Shown here in pieces: positions 47,192-57,603 of a stretch of 64,000 nucleotides of DNA. The stretch lies in assembly GCA_019750915.1 (NCBI GenBank), contig JAIENY010000005.1, positions 78,952 to 142,951 of the forward strand, read 5' to 3'. Both the position numbers and the translations under genes were made by a program. The notes below the pieces were generated by a model. It worked only from the letters and a program-made list of their open reading frames with translations. It did no database searches and had not been told where the DNA came from. Source of the stretch: Xanthobacteraceae bacterium (GTDB lineage Bacteria; Pseudomonadota; Alphaproteobacteria; Rhizobiales; Xanthobacteraceae). The stretch's first letter is position 1; every line of letters begins with the position of its first letter.

Positions 47192-48445
47192 ATGGACGCG
47201 CCGCGTCATCCAAAACGAGCCGGTGCAAACCGCGCCAAAACCGCGATGAGTTCGGCCAGAAGCGCATCGGGACTGGATTGGTTCGTTTTCTTCCTCGCCG
47301 ACATACAGACGGGGTTCGGTCCGTTCATCGCAGTTTATCTGACCGCCAGCAAATGGAGCCAGTCCGATATCGGACTTCTCCTGACCGTCGGCTCGTTGAT
47401 CGCCCTATTCGGCCAGATTCCGGCCGGGGCACTTCTGGATGCAATTGCAACGCCTCTTCGCGTGGCCGCAATTGCCGTTGCAGTGATCGGAGTAAGCGCA
47501 CTGATTTTTGCGCTTGCTCCGACCTATCTCGGCGCCTACACCTCACGCGTCATGCAGGCAGGTGCAAGCTGCCTGCTCGGACCCGCGATAGCCGCGATCA
47601 GCCTCGGCCTTGTCGCGCGCAGCAAGGTTGCAGAGCGGCTGGGCCGCAATGCTTCGTTCGCTTCTGTCGGAACGGCCATTGCAGCGGCTGGAATGGGATT
47701 GTGCGGATATTATATCTCCAATCAAGCCGTGTTTTTCGTCACCGCCGCTTTTGCCCTTCCCGCTTTGGCCGCGCTGTTTTTCATTTCCCCGAGCGATATT
47801 GATCCGCAACGGGCGCACGGAGGCAACAAGAAAAGCTTCGTGAGTGTTCGGGACGTTGTGGAATTCGCCCTGCAGCACAAGGCGGTCTTCATCTTTGCGC
47901 TATGCGTTTTTCTTTTTCACCTCGCAAATGCCGCGGTATTGCCGATCGTCGCGGGAAACTTGACACAGCGATCCAGCTCCACCGCAACAATTTTCATTGC
48001 AGCGGCAATGCTAGTCCCGCAATTCATCGTCGCAGTGATTTCTCCGTGGGTCGGGCGCATGTCTCAGCGTCACGGCCGAAAGTCATTCCTGCTGGCGGGG
48101 TTTATCGCGCTCGCGATAAGGATTGTGCTGACCAGCTATGTGACGGATCCGGTCATGATCGTTGTGATTCAATCGATCGACGGGATATCCGCCGCCATTA
48201 TCGGCGTGCTGGTGCCGGTGACTGTTTCCGACCTCACCCAGGGCACAGGCCGTTTCAACACCGTTCAGGGCTTTATTGGGTCTTCAATGGGCATCGGTGC
48301 ATCGATCAGCACGACACTCGGTGGATTTCTGGCAGATCGCTATACAACATCAACGTCACTAATGATGCTGGCCGCCGTAGCTGCCCTTGCAGCCATCGTC
48401 GTGTGGCTCCTGATGCCGGAAACTCTGCAAGATGACAACGCCTGA
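47192..48445 (+). CDS. MFS transporter
   Basis: WFVFFLADIQTGFGPFIAVYLTASKWSQSDIGLLLTVGSLIALFGQIPAGALLD; 12-TM pattern. Confidence 0.9.
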   Translation: MDAPRHPKRAGANRAKTAMSSARSASGLDWFVFFLADIQTGFGPFIAVYLTASKWSQSDIGLLLTVGSLIALFGQIPAGALLDAIATPLRVAAIAVAVIGVSALIFALAPTYLGAYTSRVMQAGASCLLGPAIAAISLGLVARSKVAERLGRNASFASVGTAIAAAGMGLCGYYISNQAVFFVTAAFALPALAALFFISPSDIDPQRAHGGNKKSFVSVRDVVEFALQHKAVFIFALCVFLFHLANAAVLPIVAGNLTQRSSSTATIFIAAAMLVPQFIVAVISPWVGRMSQRHGRKSFLLAGFIALAIRIVLTSYVTDPVMIVVIQSIDGISAAIIGVLVPVTVSDLTQGTGRFNTVQGFIGSSMGIGASISTTLGGFLADRYTTSTSLMMLAAVAALAAIVVWLLMPETLQDDNA

Positions 48446-48456
48446 CAGCTCAGGCG
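48439..48456. terminator. Candidate bidirectional hairpin spanning both stop codons of the convergent MFS and GT genes
   Basis: CGCCTGA-cagc-TCAGGCG; MFS stop 48443-48445, GT stop 48450-48452. Confidence 0.4.
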
Positions 48457-49517
48457 CGGATCAGTTGAGGACGAAATGCAGTCGCGGCTTTCTTTTCAGC
48501 AATCATGCTCCGGTACAGCGTCAGATAGTCCTGCGCCATCCGCGTCGATGTAAATCGCTCCTCAAATCGCCGGCGCACGTTTTCTCTGGAAATTTGACGC
48601 AAATTATTTACGGCGCCCACTGCGCTGGTCTCGTCCTCGACGACAAATCCCGTTTGACCATCCTCGATGATCTCCTGCACCGATCCGCGGTTGTAAGCAA
48701 TCACCGGCGTGCCGCATGCCATCGCTTCGATCATTACCAGGCCAAACGGCTCTGGCCAGTCAATTGGTACCAGCAGCGCGAGGGCGCCACTGAGAAAATC
48801 CGGCTTCTGTGCGTCCGTGATCTCACCGATGAAATCGACGTGCGGCATACTCATCAGCGGCTCAATCTCATTCTTGTAATAGTCCGCGTCGGCGCGATCG
48901 ACCTTGGCCGCAACCTTCAACGGCAATCCACTTCGCTGGGCGATTCTGATCGCACGATCGACGCGTTTTTCCGGCGAAATTCGCCCGAGAAATGCGAGGT
49001 ACGATGGCTTAGCGGGCTGCGGAACCAAAAGGCTCTGCGGTAATCCATGGTGGATTGTAGCTGCCCAATTTGCCTTATGAACAGGCCGCCGTTGTGCATT
49101 CGAGATCGAAACCACCGGAACGGACGAAAACGTCTCGAACACCGGCTGATGTTCCGGCAAATCCAGACGCCCGTGCAAGGTCGTCACGAAAGGAACATTT
49201 TGGCGCATCATCACTGAAAACGGATAGTAATCGAGATGGAAGTGAAGGATGTCGAACTCTTCCGCGCGGCGCCGGACATGTTCGATCATCATCATATGCA
49301 AGGCGTAAGGATCACGTACGGATCCATCGAGCCTCAATGCCTTGGGCCACATCGGCTCGAGCTTCGCACTCGTGAGCGAGTCGCCGCTCGCAAATAACGT
49401 AACGTCGTGTCCCAGCGTAACAAGTTCCTCCGTCAGCCAGGAGATGACGCGTTCCGTGCCTCCGTAAAGCTTGGGAGGAACGGCTTCCGTGAGTGGCGAA
49501 ACCTGAGCGATGCGCAC
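48450..49517 (-). CDS. Glycosyltransferase (GT4 family), GTG start
   Basis: VRIAQVSPLTEAVPPKLYGGTERVISWLTEELVTLGHDVTLFASG; LGRISPEKRVDRAIRIA; WPEPFGLVMIEAMACGTPVIAYNRGSVQEII. Confidence 0.93.
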   Translation of the reverse strand: MRIAQVSPLTEAVPPKLYGGTERVISWLTEELVTLGHDVTLFASGDSLTSAKLEPMWPKALRLDGSVRDPYALHMMMIEHVRRRAEEFDILHFHLDYYPFSVMMRQNVPFVTTLHGRLDLPEHQPVFETFSSVPVVSISNAQRRPVHKANWAATIHHGLPQSLLVPQPAKPSYLAFLGRISPEKRVDRAIRIAQRSGLPLKVAAKVDRADADYYKNEIEPLMSMPHVDFIGEITDAQKPDFLSGALALLVPIDWPEPFGLVMIEAMACGTPVIAYNRGSVQEIIEDGQTGFVVEDETSAVGAVNNLRQISRENVRRRFEERFTSTRMAQDYLTLYRSMIAEKKAATAFRPQLIRA

Positions 49518-49653
49518 GGCAGACCTCACTTTCTGACTATTATGTGAACGCGCGAGCGTCGTGAAAAAACAACAAGTCCTGGGCTCAATCGTTCCTGCGA
49601 CGCAACAATTTTGCTGGCTACGTGTTGTCTGTGGGCGCAACGGAAGAAGAGCC

Positions 49654-51405
49654 ATGACTGATCTGACCAGACGCAGCAGAAGCCCAATTGCCTATCTTTG
49701 GCATTACGTTGTTGGACGGCCGGTTGCCCACGCGACGATCCTGTTCGCCGTCTGCGCGGCGGTTGCCTGTTCGGTGAGCACTCAGTACGGAATCAAGATG
49801 CTCGTCGACGCGCTCACGACGCGCAGTTTTTCTCCATGGACGGCCTTCGCCGTACTGGTATCGCTTATTGCCGCAGACAATATGTTCTGGAGGGTCGCGA
49901 GCCTGATCGGAAGCTACACGTTCGTTCAGGTCACTGGCGACGTCAGAAAAGACCTGTTCCGGCATCTGACCCAGCATTCCCATAGCTTTTTTTCCGAGAA
50001 GTTGCCCGGCGTCCTGACCAGCCGTATTACCTCCACGTCGAACGCCACTTTCACGATCGAAAACATGTTCGTCTGGAACGTGCTGCCGCCCTGCCTCGCC
50101 TCGATCGGCGCCATCGGCTTTCTCGCATCGGTGAATCTGGCGATGGCAGGTTTTCTGCTGTTGACTGCGGGCATTATCGTAATGGCTCTGTTTCGCTATG
50201 CCTCTATGGGAAAGCCACTCCACCATGAGTTTGCGGACAAGGCAGCGCTTGTTGATGGTGAAATGATCGACGTCATCGGCAACATGAGCTTGGTCAAGGC
50301 ATTTTGCGGCCTGGGCAGAGAGCATGCCCGCTTCGACCGGACCATCCAACACGAGCTCCGGGCGCGCCGCAAAAGCCTTCTCCATCTTGAACGTCTGCGC
50401 GTCGCTCATGCAGTAACGACTGTCGTTCTGACTCTTGGTCTTCTGGCGTGGGCGATCGATCTATGGCAGCGCGGATCGATCAGCTCCGGTGACGTCGTGA
50501 TGGTTTGCTCGCTCGGTATCTCTGTACTCAGCGCCACCCGCGATCTTGCCGTGGCCCTCGTCGATGTGACGCAGCACTTTGCGCGACTGTCGGAGGCCAT
50601 CGCGACGCTTCTGGTGCCGCACCAGCTTTCCGATCATCCCGAGGCGGTTCCGCTGGTCCATCGCAGTGCGGACATTCATTTTCACAATGTCGGGTTTGCT
50701 TATCCGGGCAAGAATGGGCTGTTTCGCGATTTCGACCTGCACATTCGTCCCGGGCAACGGGTGGGACTTGTGGGCCCATCGGGCGGCGGGAAGTCCTCGT
50801 TGTTCTCTCTGTTGCAACGTTTTTACGAGGTTCAACGCGGTGAAATCCTGATCGACGGCCAATCGGTCAACCGCATCACCCAGGAAAGCCTATGGGCGGC
50901 GATCGCGACCGTTCCTCAGGACACCGCCCTTTTCAACCGCTCCCTGCTTGAAAACATTCGCTACGGACGGCCGGATGCAAACGATGAGGATGTCTGGCGC
51001 GCGGCATTGGACGCACGCTGCGACTTTATCAATTCGCTTCCGGACGGGCTGAGCACCACAGTCGGAGATCGCGGGCTTCTTCTCTCTGGCGGTCAAAGGC
51101 AGCGTATTTCCATTGCCCGGGCTTTCCTGAAGAATTCGCCCATACTTCTGCTTGATGAGGCGACATCTGCTCTCGACCCAGATGCTGAAGAGGCGATCCG
51201 TGACGCATTGAACAGGTTGATGGAAGATCGCACGGTCATTGCGATTGCACACAGGATCTCGACGCTTCGTAATTTTGACCGGATTATCGTAATCGAGAAC
51301 GGCAAAATCATCGAGGACGGGCCGCCGTCTTCCCTGATGAAGCAGGACGGCCACTTCAGTCGGCTCATTCGAAAGGAAGTCTCATTGCTGAGATCGGCAG
51401 CCTGA
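49654..51405 (+). CDS. ABC transporter ATP-binding protein/permease (exporter half-transporter)
   Basis: N-terminal TMD, GLVGPSGGGKSSLFSLLQRFYEVQRGEILIDGQ, LLSGGQRQRISIARAFLKNSPILLLDEATSALD. Confidence 0.93.
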   Translation: MTDLTRRSRSPIAYLWHYVVGRPVAHATILFAVCAAVACSVSTQYGIKMLVDALTTRSFSPWTAFAVLVSLIAADNMFWRVASLIGSYTFVQVTGDVRKDLFRHLTQHSHSFFSEKLPGVLTSRITSTSNATFTIENMFVWNVLPPCLASIGAIGFLASVNLAMAGFLLLTAGIIVMALFRYASMGKPLHHEFADKAALVDGEMIDVIGNMSLVKAFCGLGREHARFDRTIQHELRARRKSLLHLERLRVAHAVTTVVLTLGLLAWAIDLWQRGSISSGDVVMVCSLGISVLSATRDLAVALVDVTQHFARLSEAIATLLVPHQLSDHPEAVPLVHRSADIHFHNVGFAYPGKNGLFRDFDLHIRPGQRVGLVGPSGGGKSSLFSLLQRFYEVQRGEILIDGQSVNRITQESLWAAIATVPQDTALFNRSLLENIRYGRPDANDEDVWRAALDARCDFINSLPDGLSTTVGDRGLLLSGGQRQRISIARAFLKNSPILLLDEATSALDPDAEEAIRDALNRLMEDRTVIAIAHRISTLRNFDRIIVIENGKIIEDGPPSSLMKQDGHFSRLIRKEVSLLRSAA

Positions 51406-51465
51406 ACAGATCGATATTCCACCGGACTGTATCTTTAAGCCATCAAACAACCGTTCGTCGAACCG

Positions 51466-52191
51466 CTAAACCTTCTCCCAGCTCTCTGCGCTAGCGCCTG
51501 CCAAGGCGCGAACTCTCTCCTCATCCTTGGCGAACTCAGCCGCGTTACCCGAATAGACGACCTGACCATCGTCCAGAACGTAAGCACGATCGGCAACCTC
51601 GACGGCCGCCCGCACATTCTGCTCGACAAGAAGAACTGAAATGCCTTCGTCGCGGGCGGTCATGATGGTTCGAAACACTTCCTGCACGATAAGCGGCGCC
51701 AATCCCTGCGAAGGTTCATCGAGCAGGATAAGCTCTGGATTGAGGAGAAAGGCGCGCGCGATAGCCAGCATTTCCTGTTCGCCGCCGGAGAGCTGACCGC
51801 CGCGATTGGTCTTGCGTTGGGCCAATCTGGGAAACAGCTCGTAAACGCGATCAATCGTCCACGGACCAGGACGATCAACCGGCACCTTCAAATTTTCCTC
51901 CACTGTAAGGTTGGGGAAAATCTTTCGCCCTTCCGGCACGAACCCGACGCCAAGACCGGCGATGCGATAAGGGCTGAAATTCGTCGTGTCTTTCCCGAAG
52001 ATGTGCACGCTACCCTCACGTGCGCGGGTGAGCCCCATCAAGCTGCGCATGGTGGTGCTTTTTCCTGCACCGTTGCGCCCGAGCAGAGTGACAATCTCTC
52101 CTCGCCGGACTTCCAGACTGACGCCGTGCAGGATGTGGCTCTTGCCATAAAATGTATGCAGCCCTTCCGCCTTAAGAATGACCTCGCTCAT
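51466..52191 (-). CDS. ABC transporter ATP-binding protein LivF type
   Basis: TLLGRNGAGKSTTMRSLMGLT, LSGGEQEMLAIARAFLLNPELILLDEPSQGLAP. Confidence 0.93.
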   Translation of the reverse strand: MSEVILKAEGLHTFYGKSHILHGVSLEVRRGEIVTLLGRNGAGKSTTMRSLMGLTRAREGSVHIFGKDTTNFSPYRIAGLGVGFVPEGRKIFPNLTVEENLKVPVDRPGPWTIDRVYELFPRLAQRKTNRGGQLSGGEQEMLAIARAFLLNPELILLDEPSQGLAPLIVQEVFRTIMTARDEGISVLLVEQNVRAAVEVADRAYVLDDGQVVYSGNAAEFAKDEERVRALAGASAESWEKV

Positions 52192-52940
52192 GCTGCACCC
52201 TTTCCGAGATATGCCGCCTGGACGACCTCATCGGCAGCAATCTCCGCCGGCGTCCCTTCAGCCAGCAATTTTCCTTCCCCGAGCACGGTGATCTTGTCCG
52301 CCAGATGGAAGACAACCCGCATGTCGTGCTCGATGAGAACAATCGTCAGTTTTTCGTCGTGATGCAATTTCCGGATCAACTGGGTGATGTCATAGGTTTC
52401 CTGATCGCCCATGCCAGCTGTTGGTTCGTCGAGCAACAGCAATTTCGGCTGGAGCGCAATCGCCATCATGATTTCAGTTGAACGCTGATCGCCGTGCGAT
52501 AACTCGCCGACGATCCGATCAGTTTTTCCGGCGAGTCCGCCAAGCCTGACCAGTTCCTCAACCCGGTCGTGCGTCGATCTCGCAACACCAGGGGAGGCCC
52601 AAAGACTTAGCCGTTGCGCCGAAGCAACCTCAACTGGAATACGAAGATTTTCGTAAACCGTCAGTTCGGGAAAGATCTCCGTGATCTGGAATGTCCTCGC
52701 CATGCCGCTCCAGACACGATTAACGGGATCGACATTGGTCACGTCTTTGTCGTTGAAGATGATCGATCCGCTGGTTGGCTGCAGAAATCCGCTGATCATG
52801 TTGAAAAACGTTGTTTTCCCGGCACCATTTGGACCGATCACAGCTCGCAGCTCACCTGCGTTAACGTTGAGCGATACATTGTCGACAGCAACAAGGCTGC
52901 CAAAGCGTTTGGTCACGCCTTCGATTCTCAGAAAGCTCAT
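52188..52940 (-). CDS. ABC transporter ATP-binding protein LivG type
   Basis: GPNGAGKTTFFNMISGFLQP, LSHGDQRSTEIMMAIALQPKLLLLDEPTAGM. Confidence 0.93.
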   Translation of the reverse strand: MSFLRIEGVTKRFGSLVAVDNVSLNVNAGELRAVIGPNGAGKTTFFNMISGFLQPTSGSIIFNDKDVTNVDPVNRVWSGMARTFQITEIFPELTVYENLRIPVEVASAQRLSLWASPGVARSTHDRVEELVRLGGLAGKTDRIVGELSHGDQRSTEIMMAIALQPKLLLLDEPTAGMGDQETYDITQLIRKLHHDEKLTIVLIEHDMRVVFHLADKITVLGEGKLLAEGTPAEIAADEVVQAAYLGKGAA

Positions 52941-53893
52941 GACGTAGCCTTTCTCCGGATCGCACCAAGAATGCCGCGCGGGAAGAACAGAACGATCAGG
53001 ATGAAGAATATGCCGACAAACGACATCCAGTTCTCAGTCTGGCTCGAAAGATAATCCTGCAGCACAACGAAAATTGCTGCGCCGATCAGCGGTCCCCAGA
53101 ACGACCGCATACCGCCCAGCACCGCCATGATCACGAAATCGCCGGATTGCGTCCAATAGAGCGCCCGCGGATCGACGAAATTGTTCAGCAGCGCATACAG
53201 CGCACCGGCGAGGCCGACAAACGCACAGGAAATCGTCCATGAAATCCAGATATGCTGGTCGACCGGAATTCCGAGGAAGCGCGCTCGCCTTTCGTTTTCA
53301 CGAATGGCGATGAGGGTTCGCCCGAATGGTGAGCGCAATATCCAGGCCATGATGCTAACGGCAAGAGCGAAGATCACCAGCACGAAGAAATAGAATAATT
53401 TCGAGCTACTCTGGATATCGAGGGTCGTAAATCCGAGATGAATCGGAAGGCGCGTCCATCCGGTCAGACCATCGTCGCCACCGGTCACTGTATTCCAACG
53501 GAATGCAATGAAGTAGAAGACCTGAGCGAAAGCGATTGTCACCATCGCAAAGTAAACTCCGCGCAGCCTGATGATCATCGGCCCAATCAGCGCACCGGCA
53601 ATCAACGCGACCAGCATGCCGACGATCAGGCCAAGGCCGGTGCTTGGCGCGATATAGCGAAGCGTGAGGCCCACGCCGTATGCGCCGAGACCAAAATATG
53701 CAGCGTGGCCGAAAGACAAGACGCCGGTATAGCCGAGCAGGAAATTCAGCGACATCGCCGCGAGCCCGAGGATGACGACACGGGTCCCCAATTCCGTATA
53801 GCCACCGATTGCGGGCAGCCAGTACGGCATAGTGATGAGGAGAATCCAGACCGCGATGTTCGCGAGCTGTTTTTTGAACATTGCCGTTTCCAT
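52937..53893 (-). CDS. ABC transporter permease LivM type
   Basis: AAMSLNFLLGYTGVLSFGHAAYFGLGAYGVGL; SPFGRTLIAIRENERRARFLGIPVDQH. Confidence 0.93.
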   Translation of the reverse strand: METAMFKKQLANIAVWILLITMPYWLPAIGGYTELGTRVVILGLAAMSLNFLLGYTGVLSFGHAAYFGLGAYGVGLTLRYIAPSTGLGLIVGMLVALIAGALIGPMIIRLRGVYFAMVTIAFAQVFYFIAFRWNTVTGGDDGLTGWTRLPIHLGFTTLDIQSSSKLFYFFVLVIFALAVSIMAWILRSPFGRTLIAIRENERRARFLGIPVDQHIWISWTISCAFVGLAGALYALLNNFVDPRALYWTQSGDFVIMAVLGGMRSFWGPLIGAAIFVVLQDYLSSQTENWMSFVGIFFILIVLFFPRGILGAIRRKATS

Positions 53894-54759
53894 TAGAACC
53901 GCCCCTCTTCACCGAACAAGCCACGAGGACGGACCAACAAGATCGCTGCCATCATGACGTAAATCACCGCCTCGGTCGCTGAGGGAAAGAAGACCGTCGT
54001 CAATCCGGATGCGACCCCGATCAGCAGGCCGCCAGCCAGAGTACCCGGCAAGCTCCCTAATCCGCCGACGATGATCGCGACAAAGCTCGGCATGATCAGC
54101 GTGCTGCCGATCGTCGGCTGCAATCCAAGCTGGCCGACTGCCAGAACACCGGCAAGTCCGGCGAGATAAATGCCGAGTCCAAAGTTCAGATTCCGCAACA
54201 CCCTGACGTTGACGCCGAGCACAGAGACAGTCTCCAGATCATGCGTACCCGCGCGGATGCGGATGCCGAGCCGTGTGCGCCCGAGGATCAGAAAGATCGC
54301 CCCGACCGCAAGGGCCACGATCACAACCATGAACAGGCGATAGCCGGTGACGAAGAAGTAACTTGGGCTCAGCGGCGAGACGAGCCAGCCCGGCACCTGA
54401 AAAGGCAAGCTCTGCGCACCCCAGATGAAGCGCGTGGCATCCTCCAGAACAAACGCCAGACCGAAAGTGAGAAGAAGACTATAAAGCGGATCACGACCAT
54501 AGAGACGGCGGATCAAAAACCGCTCCACGATGAGTCCAAGCATCGCGGTGAAGATCGGAGCAAGAATAAGCCCACCCCAAAATCCAACATAAGGCATTAG
54601 CGCATAAGCGATGTAGCCACCGAGAGCCAGGAAGCCGCCATGGGCGAAGTTGATCACCCCTGAGAGGTTCATGATCAGCGAAAGGCCCAAGGCCATCAGA
54701 GCGTAGAATGCGCCGACGATCAGACCATTAAAGACATTAAAGAGGATCAGTTGTGCCAT
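53893..54759 (-). CDS. ABC transporter permease LivH type
   Basis: MAQLILFNVFNGLIVGAFYALMALGLSLIMNLSGVINFAHGGFLALGGYIAYAL. Confidence 0.93.
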   Translation of the reverse strand: MAQLILFNVFNGLIVGAFYALMALGLSLIMNLSGVINFAHGGFLALGGYIAYALMPYVGFWGGLILAPIFTAMLGLIVERFLIRRLYGRDPLYSLLLTFGLAFVLEDATRFIWGAQSLPFQVPGWLVSPLSPSYFFVTGYRLFMVVIVALAVGAIFLILGRTRLGIRIRAGTHDLETVSVLGVNVRVLRNLNFGLGIYLAGLAGVLAVGQLGLQPTIGSTLIMPSFVAIIVGGLGSLPGTLAGGLLIGVASGLTTVFFPSATEAVIYVMMAAILLVRPRGLFGEEGRF

Positions 54760-54778
54760 TTTTTTAAAGGCTCCCCGT

Positions 54779-54805
54779 CGCCTCCGATGCAAACCATCGG
54801 AGGCG
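54779..54805. other. Intercistronic hairpin between SBP and LivH genes
   Basis: cgcctccgatg-caaac-catcggaggcg, 11-bp perfect arms; on the minus strand an A-rich stretch follows. Confidence 0.8.
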
Positions 54806-54876
54806 AGAGTTAGATTTGAAAAACGCGCTGAACTTTCATTGCGAAGCGGACTGAACGGACCTCAAAACGTCCCGCC

Positions 54877-56142
54877 TCAGGCGGGCCATGTGAGCTTGCA
54901 ACCGGTTTCCTCGACCGGCAACGCCGCAGTCACGCCTTCAACCTCCTGATCGACCACGAACAAATCCTCGGGATCAGCCTTGCCTTGGGATTGCGCATGA
55001 CCGACAAACAAGGTCGGCATCAACTGGTTGTCGCCTTCGCGGTAGAATGCATCCTTCGGCATCAACGCGATTTCAGGCGGCAGTTTGAACCCCTGCAGGG
55101 CCTTGGCCATCTTCACCGCGTCCAGCGACTTTGCGTTCTGCGCCGCCAAGGCGCAGCTCCATGCCGATGCATAGCCAAACCACGTTCGTGCTGTCGGAAC
55201 ATGACCGCCTGTTTTCTTGCGGATCTCTGCGACGAACTCCTTCACATGAGGCGTGTTCGGCTGATTCCAGTACCACTCGAACACCCAATTTCCAATCCGC
55301 GCCTCCGGCGGAAGGCCAATCAACGCCTCCAGCTCTTGCTGCGCGCCAGCCAGATGGAACCGTTTATCCAACCCGAACTGAACGGCCTGCTTGAGCGCGT
55401 TGATCATGTCGTCACCTGCGTGCAGCAAGATGATGACGTCCGGATTGGCCGCCTGTGCTTTGATCAGGTAAGAAGAAAAATCCGTGGTGCCGAGAGGGGT
55501 GAGATCTGCGCCAACCTCAGTGCCACCAAACTTCTTCAGACTGGCTTCGAAGCCCTGCTGAAGCGTGTGACCGAAGGCATAGTCCGGCGTGATGAAGTAC
55601 CATTTTTTGCCGAACTTATCGAACAGCAACTTCGAAATCGAATTGGTTTCCATGCGCGTCGTATTGCAGACGCGGAAAACATTCCAATGGCAATTCGACC
55701 CGGTGATCGAATCCGTATGTCCACCGGGGACAATATGCAGAACCTTTTTCTCGAAAGCGACGTTCGCAATCGCTTGAGCGAGTGCGGAGTTCACGTTTCC
55801 AAGGATGAAGTTGACGTTATCGCGGTCAATCAGCTTGCGGGCTTTCTGCACGGCTGTACCAGCGTCGCCGCTGGTTGAGTCTTCGATCAGAAGCTCAGCC
55901 TGCCGGCCGAGAACTCCACCCTTGGCGTTAATCTGCTCGATGGCGAGCTGCATGCCGATGAGTTCATTTTTACCCAACGCCGCGTAAGTCCCTGTCAGAC
56001 AATTATCGAAACCGAATTTGACGGTGTCTGCGGCACGTGCAGCAATAACAAAAGGCGACGCCACCTGGGCAACACCGACCAAGGCAGCGGACTTCAGCAG
56101 AGTTCGCCTGCTGAGGTTCAGCGAATCAACACGAGCTTTCAT
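54877..56142 (-). CDS. ABC transporter substrate-binding protein (paralogue A)
   Basis: MKARVDSLNLSRRTLLKSAALVGVAQVASPFVIAARAADTVKFGFDNCLTGTYAALGKNELIGMQLAIEQINAKGGVLGRQAELLIEDSTSGD. Confidence 0.92.
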   Translation of the reverse strand: MKARVDSLNLSRRTLLKSAALVGVAQVASPFVIAARAADTVKFGFDNCLTGTYAALGKNELIGMQLAIEQINAKGGVLGRQAELLIEDSTSGDAGTAVQKARKLIDRDNVNFILGNVNSALAQAIANVAFEKKVLHIVPGGHTDSITGSNCHWNVFRVCNTTRMETNSISKLLFDKFGKKWYFITPDYAFGHTLQQGFEASLKKFGGTEVGADLTPLGTTDFSSYLIKAQAANPDVIILLHAGDDMINALKQAVQFGLDKRFHLAGAQQELEALIGLPPEARIGNWVFEWYWNQPNTPHVKEFVAEIRKKTGGHVPTARTWFGYASAWSCALAAQNAKSLDAVKMAKALQGFKLPPEIALMPKDAFYREGDNQLMPTLFVGHAQSQGKADPEDLFVVDQEVEGVTAALPVEETGCKLTWPA

Positions 56143-56288
56143 TTTGTCCTCCCTGACTTTGTTTAAATTGCTTTTTTTGTTTTTGGGACGCGGCCATTCT
56201 CGCCGCACCAAGTCACCTGCACGTTCAAGTCTGCCTTTGGGTCTCCTTCATGTTTTCAAAGGATGCTTCCGGTTGAACAAACACCGGC

Positions 56289-57554
56289 TCAAGCAGGCCA
56301 TTCCATTTTGCATCCGGTCTGACCAACCGGAGGCGCGGCTTGGTTGCCATCGACCTCCATATCGACCACGAATAGATCTTCGGGATCGTCCTTGCCCTTG
56401 GACTGGGCATGACCGACATAAAGCGTCGGCATCAACTGATTGTCCCCCTCGCGGTAGACCGTGTCCTTCGGCATCATCGCGATTTCCGGCGGCAACTTGA
56501 AGCCTTGCAACGCCCTCGCCATCTTGACGGTGTCCAGCGACTTCGCATTCTGCGCCGCCAACGCGCACGTCCACGCCGATGCATAGCCGAACCAGGTTCG
56601 CGCCGTCGGCACATGGCCGCCAGTCTTCTTCCTGATCTGTTCAACAAACTCCGCGACATGCGGAACATTGGGTTGCTTCCAATACCACTCGAACACCCAG
56701 CTTCCGATGCGCGCCTCCGGCGGCAAGCCAATCAGAGCTTCAAGTTCCTGCTGGGCGCCAGCGATATGAAAACGCTTGTCCAGGCCAAACTGCACGGCCT
56801 GTTTGAGCGTATTCACCATGTCTTCGCCGGACGTCAGCACGATGATGATATCGGGGTTGGCAGCCTGCGCCTTAATCAGGTAGGACGAGAAATCCGTGGT
56901 CTGCAAAGGAGCGAGATCCGCGCCGACCTCCGTGCCTCCCAGTTCCTTCAAGCTGGCTTCAAAGCCCTGCTGAAGCGTGTGACCAAAGGCATAATCCGGC
57001 GTGATGAAGTACCATTTCTTCCCGTACTTCTCGAACAGCACCTTTGCGATGGAATTGGTCTGCATGCGGGTTGTGTTGCAGACGCGAAAGACATTCCAGT
57101 GGCAGTTTGAACCGGTGATGGAATCGGTATGACCGCCCGGAACAACATGAAGTATCTTCTTTTCGTAAGCGACGTTCGCCATCGCCTGAGCAAGCGCTGA
57201 GTTGACGTTGCCCAGCAGGAAGCTGACCTGATCGCGATCAATCAACTTGCGTGCCTTTTGAACTGCGGTACCGGCATCGCCGCTTGTCGAGTCCTCAACC
57301 AGCAGTTCGACCTGACGACCGAGTATGCCACCCTTGGCGTTGATATGCTCCACCGCAAGCTGGGCGCCGATGACTTCGTTCTTTCCGGTCGCCGCGTACG
57401 TACCTGTCAGACAATCGTCCATACCGATCTTGACAGTGTCGGCCGCCCAAGACGTGACCACGTAGGGCGATGTCACCTGAGCGACAGTTGCCAATGCTGC
57501 TGTCTTGAGCAGCGAACGGCGATTAAGCGTTAGCGGTTGAAATTTGGACGTCAT
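56289..57554 (-). CDS. ABC transporter substrate-binding protein (paralogue B)
   Basis: Near-identical layout to paralogue A: VKIGMDDCLTGTYAATGKNEVIGAQLAVEHINAKGGILGRQVELLVEDSTSGDAGTAVQKARKLIDRD. Confidence 0.92.
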   Translation of the reverse strand: MTSKFQPLTLNRRSLLKTAALATVAQVTSPYVVTSWAADTVKIGMDDCLTGTYAATGKNEVIGAQLAVEHINAKGGILGRQVELLVEDSTSGDAGTAVQKARKLIDRDQVSFLLGNVNSALAQAMANVAYEKKILHVVPGGHTDSITGSNCHWNVFRVCNTTRMQTNSIAKVLFEKYGKKWYFITPDYAFGHTLQQGFEASLKELGGTEVGADLAPLQTTDFSSYLIKAQAANPDIIIVLTSGEDMVNTLKQAVQFGLDKRFHIAGAQQELEALIGLPPEARIGSWVFEWYWKQPNVPHVAEFVEQIRKKTGGHVPTARTWFGYASAWTCALAAQNAKSLDTVKMARALQGFKLPPEIAMMPKDTVYREGDNQLMPTLYVGHAQSKGKDDPEDLFVVDMEVDGNQAAPPVGQTGCKMEWPA

Positions 57555-57603
57555 AAGCCAACCTCCCCGGACGGCGTGATTTCAATTTTTGCGTTCCTCG
57601 GCC

